A DNA stretch of 5,567 bases, from the NCBI GenBank assembly GCA_900555915.1, contig USNC01000116.1, forward strand, positions 1 to 5,567. The letters are read 5' to 3'. This stretch comes from an uncultured Porphyromonadaceae bacterium. Lineage in GTDB: Bacteria > Bacteroidota > Bacteroidia > Bacteroidales > Muribaculaceae. The position numbers and the translations under genes are program-made. Below are positions 1-5,567 of this stretch, piece by piece; the stretch's first letter is position 1, and every line of letters begins with the position of its first letter. The notes under the pieces were generated by a model. It had not been told where the DNA came from. It was given only the letters and a program-made list of their open reading frames with translations, and did no database searches.

Positions 1-1399
1 CTTCAATCTGTATGTCGTCTGTATCCACTGTGTCTGTCTCGGCGGTCGGCAGCGTGTTGTTCCAGAATACGTCGCTGCGTCTTGGTGAACGGGCTATGTT
101 GCCCATGCCGCCTCCTATCTTGACAGCGTCGGCTGTCACCACTGTGTTGCCGCCCTTTGCCGAATGGTTGGTGAGCGTCACCACCGGGCGCTCTATGTCA
201 AGACCTTTCGCAAGTGGATAGGTGCCCAGATAGATCCAGGTGCCTCCTCCCAGTTTCTGATTCACGAGTATCTCGTCCGATCCGCCGTCGTAGTTGACGG
301 TGTAGCAGGCGTCCTCGCTCGAGTCTGGAAGGGATTTATAGCTCACGTAGATCGCATACTCGCGGCTTTCAGGAATGTCGGCGGCCCATATTGCTGTCGA
401 CACATTGTTGTCGCCCACGGTCTTGACCTGACGGTATGTGCCGTTCTCAAACGGGTTCTCGGTGTCTCTGAAATCGGGCAGGTCATATATGAATCCTTCT
501 CCCTCTCCGTTTTCCCATTTGTGGCGTCCGTTGGATTCGCCGTAGGTAGACTGCGAATAGAGTATGGTCGACTCATCGGGCTGGTCGTTGTCTACGATCA
601 CTTCTATGGGATTGATGTCGCGCTCGCGCGGAAGCATCACGTAGGCTCCCGCATTCTCCATCATAGGCACCACGTATGGCAGTATGTATCCCAGCGTATA
701 GGTGTCTTCTATAGACTGGAACAGGAATCCGCGCTGCCAGTACCAGGCGTCGCTTGCCGATTTGTAATATTTCCCGTGGCTGTGCCAGAGAGCTATGTTG
801 TCGCCCTGCATCCCTTTGGTGATAGGAGTAAGCGGTTTTGCTTGTCTGACGAAGGGCACATTGGCGCGATGCTCCTTGGGAAGTTTGTCGATCGTATTGA
901 TATAGTAGGAGAGGGGTTTGCCGTTCACCTTAAGCTCGATGCTGTATTCGGCGAGTGAGTCCGGCATCGAAAGGGCGGCATTCTCCTCGAGAATCCCGAT
1001 ATATTCCGCGTTGATCGGCAGATATGTGAAGTTGTCGTTGAGGCTCAGCGTTGCCTTGCCGTTGGCTTTGTCCGGCTTCACGCTGTTCACCCGAAGTCCG
1101 CCGGGATTGTGGCTTTGCGGTATCTGTTTGATCAGACGCTCGTTGACGTACAGGGTAAGTGAGTCGTTGCTCGGGGCCTCTACAGGAGGCATTGTGGCAG
1201 TAGCCCTGCGGGTCACTGTCTTTCTTCGCTTTGTGCTGCGCTTTTTCTTGCTTTTCTTTCTTGACTTCTTCTTGGCTGCTGACGCCTGGAAGAATTCGGT
1301 GTCATTGATATTGAGCATGTCGGGGAGGCCGGTCAGCTCGCATGCCCCGAGCGACATGATGGCTATGAGGGATATCAGTGTGTTTCTTTTCGATTTCAT
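1..1399 (-). CDS. Secreted lipoprotein with golvesin/xanthan-lyase-like domain (5' part, C-terminus off window)
   Basis: An uninterrupted minus-strand frame of 466 codons starts with ATG at 1399-1397 and leaves the left edge. The N-terminus is a lipoprotein signal: a basic start (MKSKR), a hydrophobic stretch at residues 8-19 and lipobox L17-G18-A19-C20. Residues 43-65 are an extremely basic tract (16 of 23 are Lys/Arg). A long middle region (about 70-325) has no domain I can name. Residues about 330-430 resemble the golvesin C-terminal / xanthan lyase beta domain: AIWAADIP around W338, then YAIYVSYK, a Gly-rich LGGGTWIYLG around W388, a VVTADAVKIGGG strand and a GNIAR end. Bacteroidales relatives, as I recall them, are around 1000 aa and annotated as xanthan lyase or N-acetylmuramoyl-L-alanine amidase, with the enzymatic part after this domain; that part is outside the window, so activity cannot be judged. 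It is probably anchored in the envelope. The start is supported by a promoter at 1440-1470 and by the signal peptide. It is divergent from metY. Confidence 0.85.
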   Translation of the reverse strand, partial: MKSKRNTLISLIAIMSLGACELTGLPDMLNINDTEFFQASAAKKKSRKKSKKKRSTKRRKTVTRRATATMPPVEAPSNDSLTLYVNERLIKQIPQSHNPGGLRVNSVKPDKANGKATLSLNDNFTYLPINAEYIGILEENAALSMPDSLAEYSIELKVNGKPLSYYINTIDKLPKEHRANVPFVRQAKPLTPITKGMQGDNIALWHSHGKYYKSASDAWYWQRGFLFQSIEDTYTLGYILPYVVPMMENAGAYVMLPRERDINPIEVIVDNDQPDESTILYSQSTYGESNGRHKWENGEGEGFIYDLPDFRDTENPFENGTYRQVKTVGDNNVSTAIWAADIPESREYAIYVSYKSLPDSSEDACYTVNYDGGSDEILVNQKLGGGTWIYLGTYPLAKGLDIERPVVTLTNHSAKGGNTVVTADAVKIGGGMGNIARSPRRSDVFWNNTLPTAETDTVDTDDIQIE

Positions 1400-1439
1400 A
1401 TCATATGCGGTGGCTTGGATCAGGATTGCCACAAAGTTG

Positions 1440-1470
1440 CAAAATTACCAAAAATATGCCACCCTTACAA
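1440..1470 (-). promoter_or_regulatory. Bacteroidota-type promoter for the lipoprotein gene
   Basis: On the minus strand, TTG (1470-1468) is followed by a 20-nt spacer and TAATTTTG (1447-1440), matching the -33 TTG / -7 TAnnTTTG pattern of Bacteroides primary-sigma promoters. The predicted transcription start is near 1435, giving a leader of about 35 nt before the ATG at 1399. The leader has no clear Shine-Dalgarno sequence, which is usual for this phylum. Confidence 0.75.
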
Positions 1471-1605
1471 CCTATTAAATCTTAAAAGATGTAAAAACAA
1501 AATTATAGCGTTCCGTAAGAAATGCGGCAGGCAATATCGTGTCGGCATAAGCCGAAACCTGACAATCTCAACATTCGCTTGCGAAAATAGATTTATTTGT
1601 GATAG

Positions 1606-1640
1606 TTGGGCATCAATGTCAGATTTTTTATGTAATTTTG
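1606..1640 (+). promoter_or_regulatory. Probable metY promoter
   Basis: TAATTTTG at 1633-1640 is a full match to the Bacteroidota -7 element and is followed by CA, as in the other two promoters here. The nearest upstream TTG (1606-1608, within TAGTTG) is 24 nt away instead of about 20, so the -33 part is poorly placed. Transcription would start near 1646, leaving about 30 nt before the ATG at 1678. The -7 match is convincing; the -33 assignment is not. Confidence 0.6.
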
Positions 1641-1677
1641 CAATTTGAATCTCACAACGCTATATAGGCTAACAAAT

Positions 1678-2958
1678 ATGGACAATAAATTGAACAGGGC
1701 TACGGTTTGCGTGCAGGGTGGATGGAATCCCGGCAACGGCGAACCCCGTGTGCTTCCTATTTATCAGAGTACCACTTTCAAGTATTCCACCTCAGAGCAG
1801 ATGGCGCGGCTTTTCGATCTTGAGGAAAACGGTTATTTCTATACCCGCCTCGCCAATCCTACCAACGATGCCGTGGCTGCCAAGATTGCCGCGCTCGAGG
1901 GAGGAGTGGCCGCCATACTTACTTCTTCCGGACAGGCTGCCAATTTCTATGCGGTGTTCAACCTCTGCGAGAGTGGCGACCACTTCGTCTGCTCATCGGC
2001 AATATATGGCGGCACTTTCAATCTGTTTGCCGTCACCATGAAGAAGATGGGCGTTGAATGCACTTTCATCAGCCCCGATTCTTCCGAGGAAGAGATAGCC
2101 GCTGCCATACGTGACAACACCAAACTGATATTTGGCGAGAGCATATCCAATCCGAGTTGCGACATCCTTGACATCGAGAAATTCGCACGCGTGGCTCATT
2201 CCCACGGTATTCCTCTCATTGTCGACAACACATTCCCGACGCCTGTCAATTGCCGCCCGTTTGAGTGGGGGGCGGATATCGTCACTCATTCAACCACCAA
2301 ATATATGGACGGTCATGCCACGAGCGTAGGTGGAGTGATTGTCGACAGCGGAAACTTCGATTGGGAGGCGAACGCTGATAAGTTTCCCGGCCTTACCACT
2401 CCCGACGAGTCATATCATGGACTTACGTATACGAAGGCTTTCGGTAAAGCGGCTTTCATCACCAAGGCCACTGCCCAACTGATGCGCGATCTCGGGTCTA
2501 TACCTTCGCCTCACAACTCGTTCCTTCTCAATATCGGTCTCGAGACGCTACATCTGCGTATGCCGCGCCATTGTGAGAATGCGCTCCGTGTGGCGCAGTG
2601 GCTTGAGAAGCATCCGAGGGTGAGCTGGGTGAATTATGCAGGCCTTGAAAGCAACAGATATCACGAACTGGCCAAAAAGCAGATGCCTGATGGCACATGC
2701 GGTGTGATTTCGTTCGGACTCAAAGGATCGCGCCAGGAGGCTATCGAATTTATGGACCGGCTTAAATTCATCGCCATCGTCACCCATGTGGCGGATGCCC
2801 GCACATGTGTGTTGCATCCTGCCAGCCACACCCACCGGCAGCTTTCCGATGAGCAACTCCGCGAAGCGGGCGTGGCTCCGGATCTGGTTCGCCTTTCGGT
2901 GGGTATCGAAGACGTGAACGATATCATCGAGGATCTCGACCAGGCTCTCAGGAACTGA
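1678..2958 (+). CDS. metY: O-acetylhomoserine sulfhydrylase (O-acetylhomoserine aminocarboxypropyltransferase)
   Basis: This 426-aa protein is a Cys/Met-metabolism PLP enzyme of fold type I. It is predicted to make homocysteine from O-acetyl-homoserine and sulfide in the cytoplasm (direct sulfhydrylation route to methionine). Visible landmarks are YTRLANPT (Y55, R57, which contact the phosphate of the neighbouring subunit's PLP), SSGQAA (S84-G85-Q86), Y110 in SAIYGGTFN that stacks on the PLP ring, D183 in VDNTF that pairs with the pyridine nitrogen, S205 and the Schiff-base lysine K208 in HSTTKYMDGH, HPASHTH at 380-386, and R405 in RLSVGIED, which binds the substrate carboxylate. The length and the insertion between the lysine and the C-terminal domain fit MetY better than the roughly 380-aa MetB/MetC enzymes. 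An in-frame TTG at 1645 would add 11 residues, but it lies at the predicted transcription start, so ATG 1678 is preferred. Substrate choice (O-acetyl versus O-succinyl) cannot be proven from sequence alone. Confidence 0.93.
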   Translation: MDNKLNRATVCVQGGWNPGNGEPRVLPIYQSTTFKYSTSEQMARLFDLEENGYFYTRLANPTNDAVAAKIAALEGGVAAILTSSGQAANFYAVFNLCESGDHFVCSSAIYGGTFNLFAVTMKKMGVECTFISPDSSEEEIAAAIRDNTKLIFGESISNPSCDILDIEKFARVAHSHGIPLIVDNTFPTPVNCRPFEWGADIVTHSTTKYMDGHATSVGGVIVDSGNFDWEANADKFPGLTTPDESYHGLTYTKAFGKAAFITKATAQLMRDLGSIPSPHNSFLLNIGLETLHLRMPRHCENALRVAQWLEKHPRVSWVNYAGLESNRYHELAKKQMPDGTCGVISFGLKGSRQEAIEFMDRLKFIAIVTHVADARTCVLHPASHTHRQLSDEQLREAGVAPDLVRLSVGIEDVNDIIEDLDQALRN

Positions 2959-2966
2959 GACGGGAT

Positions 2967-3006
2967 GAAAATCTTCGCCTGCAAATAGACGTAGGCGGTG
3001 AAGTTT
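2967..3006 (+). terminator. Weak candidate terminator after metY
   Basis: An imperfect hairpin begins 9 nt after the metY stop. AAA-CTTC and GCCT on the left arm pair with AGGC and GAAG-TTT on the right arm, with bulges and a loop of about 10 nt. The U-tract is short (TTT). Its position between metY and the ddl promoter suits a terminator, but the stem is weak. Confidence 0.3.
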
Positions 3007-3018
3007 AATCGCGTGTAG

Positions 3019-3049
3019 TTGATTAATTCGCGTATTTTTTGTAATTTTG
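3019..3049 (+). promoter_or_regulatory. Bacteroidota-type promoter for the ddl gene
   Basis: TTG (3019-3021, in TAGTTG), a 20-nt spacer and TAATTTTG (3042-3049) form a near-ideal -33/-7 pair. The predicted start is around 3055, giving a leader of about 98 nt before the ATG at 3153. This makes ddl independent of metY. Confidence 0.8.
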
Positions 3050-3053
3050 CAGT

Positions 3054-3073
3054 GAAGTTGTTTAAACAACTTC
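3054..3073. repeat. Perfect 20-bp palindrome at the predicted ddl transcription start
   Basis: GAAGTTGTTT is immediately followed by its reverse complement AAACAACTTC, with no mismatch and no spacer. It starts five bases after the -7 element. It could be an operator for a dimeric repressor overlapping the start site, or a 5'-end RNA hairpin (8-bp stem, 4-nt loop). The palindrome is seen directly; its role is inferred. Confidence 0.55.
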
Positions 3074-3152
3074 GGTTTGTAGGGCAATGCGCCGCACGTG
3101 GCGGTGGTGTTGTCTTGCGTAAACAGCAAAAATAGACTTTAAGAAACTGATA
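3074..3152 (+). promoter_or_regulatory. Structured ddl leader with an 11-codon mini-ORF
   Basis: This is the rest of the predicted 5' leader. A GC-rich hairpin lies at 3090-3103 (CGCCG, loop CACG, TGGCG). A mini-ORF runs from ATG 3087 to TAA 3120-3122 and encodes MRRTWRWCCLA. It is preceded by AGGG at 3081-3084, the best Shine-Dalgarno-like match in the window, and overlaps the hairpin. The stop is 30 nt before the ddl ATG. It may be chance or a leader peptide; no family is recognised. Confidence 0.25.
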
Positions 3153-4337
3153 ATGAAAACTAACGTAGCAGTCTTTTTCGGTGGCAGAAGTGTGGAGCAT
3201 GAGATTTCAGTCATTTCAGCGCTTCAGGCCATCAGTGCGTTTGATCAGGAGAAGTACAACGTAGTCCCCATATATATTTCAAAGCAGGGCAGATGGTACA
3301 CTGGTGCGAATCTGCTCAACATCCGCAACTACCGCGACATGGACACTCTTGTGAATAATGCGGAGGAAGTGTTCATGCGCCCGGAATACGGCGATTTCAA
3401 TCTCTACCGGGTAAATACAAAAAACGGTATCTTCTCTAAAAAATCGCCTGTAGTGGCCGAACTGCATGCGGCTATTCCAGTGCTGCACGGCACGAACGGC
3501 GAGGACGGTGTGTTCGAGGGTCTGCTTGAGACAATCGGAATACCCTTCGCCGGATGCAACACTCTGAGCTCGGCCAACGGCATGGACAAGATTACTATGA
3601 AGATGATTCTGCGCGAGTCTGGTGTGCCGGTGGTGGACTATGTCTGGTTCACCGACAAGCAGTGGAGCCGCGAACGCGATGCCTTGATTGAACGCATGGA
3701 GCAAAAGATCGGTTATCCTCTCATTGTGAAGCCTGCCAATCTCGGTTCCAGTGTGGGTATAGGAAAGGCGGCCGACCGTCAGCAGTTGATAGAGGAAATT
3801 GACAACGCATGCCGCTTCTCACAGCGAATCATTGTCGAGCACATGATCGAACACATGAAGGAGATCAACTGCTCGGTGCTCGGCGACTGTGATGACTACC
3901 GGCCTTCGGTGTGCGAGGAGCCGATATCCAAGGGCGACTTCCTGAGCTACGACGAGAAATACCGTGGCGGCAACGAAGGTATGGCGGCAAGCGAGAAGAG
4001 AATACCCGCAGATCTGCCCGAGCAGACGGCTCAAAGGGTGCAGCATCTCGCTTGCGAGACTTTCAGGGTCCTCTCATGCCACGGTGTAAGCCGTGTCGAC
4101 GTGATGATCGATGAGAAAGACGGTGAGATTTATGTCAACGAAATAAACACCATCCCGGGTAGCCTCTCTTATTATCTTTGGGAAGCATCCGGAATTAAGT
4201 TTGCCGACCTTATGGATAGGCTCGTTCATCTCGCCCTGAAGAGAAAACGCGAGATGGAACGCAAGACTTTCAGCTACGACCGGAATATCTTCGCGCTCGG
4301 CGGAGGTGGTAAAGGTGGCAAACTCGGTGTGAAGTGA
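3153..4337 (+). CDS. ddl: D-alanine--D-alanine ligase family protein (long form)
   Basis: This 394-aa cytoplasmic ATP-grasp ligase is predicted to join two D-alanines for the peptidoglycan stem peptide. The N-terminal domain has GGRSVEHEIS (G10, E15 contacting the first D-Ala) and HGTNGEDG (112-119). The ATP-grasp core has K193 in VKPANLGSSVGIG (S199/S200 region), the omega loop with K269-Y270 in SYDEKYRGG, R314-D316 in SRVDVMID and the metal ligands E330 and N332 in NEINTIPGS. Tyr in the KY pair is typical of D-Ala-D-Ala ligases; D-Ala-D-Lac ligases such as VanA carry His there. At 394 aa it is longer than the roughly 310-330-aa short Ddl, with extra sequence at about residues 45-105, an EGMAASEKRIPAD segment after the KY pair, and a basic C-terminus ending in a Gly/Lys tail. 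It may be a second Ddl-like ligase beside a short one elsewhere. No clear Shine-Dalgarno precedes the ATG; the ORF begins exactly at the conserved N-terminus. It has its own promoter, and ileS follows 77 bp downstream. Confidence 0.88.
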   Translation: MKTNVAVFFGGRSVEHEISVISALQAISAFDQEKYNVVPIYISKQGRWYTGANLLNIRNYRDMDTLVNNAEEVFMRPEYGDFNLYRVNTKNGIFSKKSPVVAELHAAIPVLHGTNGEDGVFEGLLETIGIPFAGCNTLSSANGMDKITMKMILRESGVPVVDYVWFTDKQWSRERDALIERMEQKIGYPLIVKPANLGSSVGIGKAADRQQLIEEIDNACRFSQRIIVEHMIEHMKEINCSVLGDCDDYRPSVCEEPISKGDFLSYDEKYRGGNEGMAASEKRIPADLPEQTAQRVQHLACETFRVLSCHGVSRVDVMIDEKDGEIYVNEINTIPGSLSYYLWEASGIKFADLMDRLVHLALKRKREMERKTFSYDRNIFALGGGGKGGKLGVK

Positions 4338-4414
4338 AGCAAGATCTGAAAATTAATTACAAACCCATAATATCGGATCTAAGACGGTGGTCGGAGATCT
4401 GAAAGACAAAGGAT
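4338..4414. other. ddl-ileS spacer with a direct repeat
   Basis: The 77-bp gap contains AGATCTGAAA twice, at 4342-4351 and 4395-4404, and no TAnnTTTG element. No strong terminator hairpin is seen; only a 5-bp GATCT/AGATC pairing (4376-4380 with 4395-4399) can form. This is consistent with read-through from ddl into ileS, but not proof of it. Confidence 0.4.
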
Positions 4415-5567
4415 ATGAAAAAATTCACTGAATACAGCACCCCGCTCAATCTTTCGCAAGTAAACCGCGATGTGCTCGGGCTGTGGGACAGGCACAATCT
4501 CTTCGAGACCTCGATGGATGTGCGCAAAGGATGTCCTACTTTTGTATTTTTCGAGGGGCCGCCGTCGGCCAACGGTATGCCGGGCATACACCATGTCATG
4601 GCCCGAACTATAAAGGATATTTTCTGCCGCTACAAGACCATGAAGGGCTTCCACGTGAAGAGAAAGGCCGGTTGGGACACTCATGGCCTCCCCGTGGAGC
4701 TTGGGGTGGAGAAGACTCTCGGTATCACCAAGGAGGATATCGGGAAGAAAATCTCTGTGGAGGAATATAACGCCGCTTGCCGCCGCGAGGTGATGAAATA
4801 CACTCGCGAATGGACCGATCTTACCCACAAGATGGGATATTGGGTCGATCTCGACAATCCTTATATCACATACGACAACGCATATATCGAATCCGTATGG
4901 TGGCTTCTGCGTCAACTCTATGATAAAGGCTATCTCTACAAGGGATATACCATCCAGCCTTACTCCCCGGCTGCCGGTACCGGCCTCTCAAGCCATGAGC
5001 TCAACCAGCCCGGCTGCTACCGCGATGTCAAGGACACCACTGTGACTGCTCTCTTCAAAGTGCTTCAGCCCAAGGAGGAGATGACCGGTTGGGGCGAGCC
5101 TTATTTCATGGCATGGACCACCACGCCGTGGACTCTCCCTTCAAACACCGCTCTCTGTGTGGGACCGAAATTCGACTATGTGGCTGTACGCACTTTCAAT
5201 CCCTATAGCGGAGACCCGATCACTGTGGTGCTGGCAGAATCCCTCTTGCCTGCATATTTCAAGGCTGAAGGCGCCGGTGTGGCTCTTTCCGACTACAAGC
5301 ACGGCGACAAAGTGGTGCCGTACGAGATTGTCGGACGCTGGAAAGGATCCGAACTTGTCGGCATACATTACGCGCAACTCATGCCCTGGGTCAAACCCGT
5401 TGAGAAAGTCAGCGAGTTCGCTCCCGATTTCGTGAAGGAATACGCCGCGAATCATCCCGAACACTGCTTCGAGGTGGGCTCTGACCGTTTTGTGGAGATC
5501 GCAAGCGAGGCGTTCCGTGTCATCCCCGGCGATTATGTCACTACCGACGACGGTACGGGTATCGTGC
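4415..5567 (+). CDS. ileS: Isoleucyl-tRNA synthetase, IleRS2-like with GIHH signature (5' part)
   Basis: An open frame of 384 complete codons runs off the right edge. The product charges tRNA-Ile with isoleucine in the cytoplasm. The start is ATG 4415, giving MKKFTEYST, with only a poorly spaced AGG in front. The class I catalytic domain shows EGPPSANGMPGIHH, in which the HIGH signature reads G57-I58-H59-H60, then GWDTHGLPVE (86-95) and the LTHKMGYWVDLDNPY block. The CP1 editing domain starts with the Thr-rich WTTTPWTLPSNT (234-245) and the frame ends within the editing-site segment DDGTGIV. D-T-H-G in the GWDTHGLP block resembles the eukaryote-like type 2 IleRS rather than the GWDCHGLP of E. 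coli-type enzymes. The KMSKS loop, anticodon domain and stop are outside the window; family members are typically over 1000 aa. It is not a ValRS or LeuRS by the overall motif pattern. ddl is 77 bp upstream on the same strand. Confidence 0.93.
   Translation, partial: MKKFTEYSTPLNLSQVNRDVLGLWDRHNLFETSMDVRKGCPTFVFFEGPPSANGMPGIHHVMARTIKDIFCRYKTMKGFHVKRKAGWDTHGLPVELGVEKTLGITKEDIGKKISVEEYNAACRREVMKYTREWTDLTHKMGYWVDLDNPYITYDNAYIESVWWLLRQLYDKGYLYKGYTIQPYSPAAGTGLSSHELNQPGCYRDVKDTTVTALFKVLQPKEEMTGWGEPYFMAWTTTPWTLPSNTALCVGPKFDYVAVRTFNPYSGDPITVVLAESLLPAYFKAEGAGVALSDYKHGDKVVPYEIVGRWKGSELVGIHYAQLMPWVKPVEKVSEFAPDFVKEYAANHPEHCFEVGSDRFVEIASEAFRVIPGDYVTTDDGTGIV

Larger units (their letters stand above)
1400..1677. 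other. Divergent intergenic region between lipoprotein gene and metY
   Basis: This AT-rich spacer holds the promoters for both divergent genes. A second TAATTTTG copy on the minus strand (1505-1498) has no TTG at the right distance and is probably inactive. Between the promoters lie two short perfect inverted repeats: TCGGC-ATAA-GCCGA at 1542-1555 and TTCGC-TT-GCGAA at 1574-1585. Either could be a regulator site or a small RNA hairpin. No convincing protein-coding or RNA gene is visible. The predicted metY leader is only about 30 nt, too short for a riboswitch. Confidence 0.6.

Noticed and set aside
164..958. 264-codon plus-strand open frame
   Set aside because: It is antisense to the lipoprotein gene, whose minus frame is open for all 466 codons with a signal peptide, promoter and recognisable domain. 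The plus product has no family features.
918..1478. 186-codon plus-strand open frame rich in Phe/Leu, looking membrane-like
   Set aside because: The hydrophobic FFLLFFLDFF segment is the complement of the Lys/Arg-rich tract of the lipoprotein; it is a shadow frame.
1645..1677. TTG start extending metY by 11 codons
   Set aside because: It lies at the predicted transcription start, just after the -7 element, and the family N-terminus fits the ATG at 1678.
1400..1677. SAM or other methionine riboswitch upstream of metY
   Set aside because: The predicted leader is only about 30 nt and no riboswitch-like conserved core was recognised.
2548..3200. Two minus-strand open frames of 180-190 codons
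   Set aside because: Both are antisense to the conserved 3' half of metY and the ddl leader, with no recognisable domain or promoter.
4338..4414. T-box leader upstream of ileS
   Set aside because: The spacer is 77 bp, lacks a T-box sequence and an antiterminator, and T-boxes are not expected in Bacteroidota.
4379..4915. 178-codon minus-strand open frame
   Set aside because: Antisense to the catalytic domain of ileS; explained by codon bias of the sense gene.

Overview
The window reads as a chromosomal segment of a Bacteroidota bacterium, most likely order Bacteroidales; Muribaculaceae is a guess from the moderate GC content and protein style. The main evidence is three promoters built on the Bacteroidota sigma-ABfr pattern (TTG about 20 nt upstream of TAnnTTTG), start codons without clear Shine-Dalgarno sequences, and an isoleucyl-tRNA synthetase N-terminus of the type I recall from Bacteroides relatives. 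Coding DNA is GC-moderate and the leaders are AT-rich. I see no mobile element, CRISPR array, tRNA or rRNA.

Layout: (1) 1-1399, minus strand: the first 466 codons of a large secreted lipoprotein with a golvesin/xanthan-lyase-like beta domain, running off the left edge. This frame is fully open, although no stop-bounded ORF marks it. (2) 1400-1677: divergent promoter region. (3) 1678-2958, plus: metY, O-acetylhomoserine sulfhydrylase (PLP enzyme of methionine/homocysteine synthesis). (4) 2959-3152: weak terminator candidate, then a good promoter and a structured leader of about 100 nt with a perfect 20-bp palindrome and an 11-codon mini-ORF. (5) 3153-4337, plus: D-alanine--D-alanine ligase family enzyme of the long (394 aa) type. 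(6) 4415-5567, plus: the first 384 codons of ileS, running off the right edge.

The genes are mostly housekeeping: sulfur amino acid synthesis, cell-wall precursor synthesis and tRNA charging, beside an envelope lipoprotein that may act on or bind cell-wall or polysaccharide material. ddl and ileS are on the same strand 77 bp apart with no recognisable promoter between them and may be co-transcribed. metY and ddl each have their own promoter.

The most notable observation is that ileS has a swapped class I signature, GIHH in place of HIGH, in an IleRS2-like context; this swap has been linked to extreme mupirocin resistance. Secondary items are the 11-nt promoter core shared exactly by three genes, the ddl leader, and a very basic tract just after the lipid anchor of the lipoprotein. 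I found no sign of an undescribed multi-gene system.
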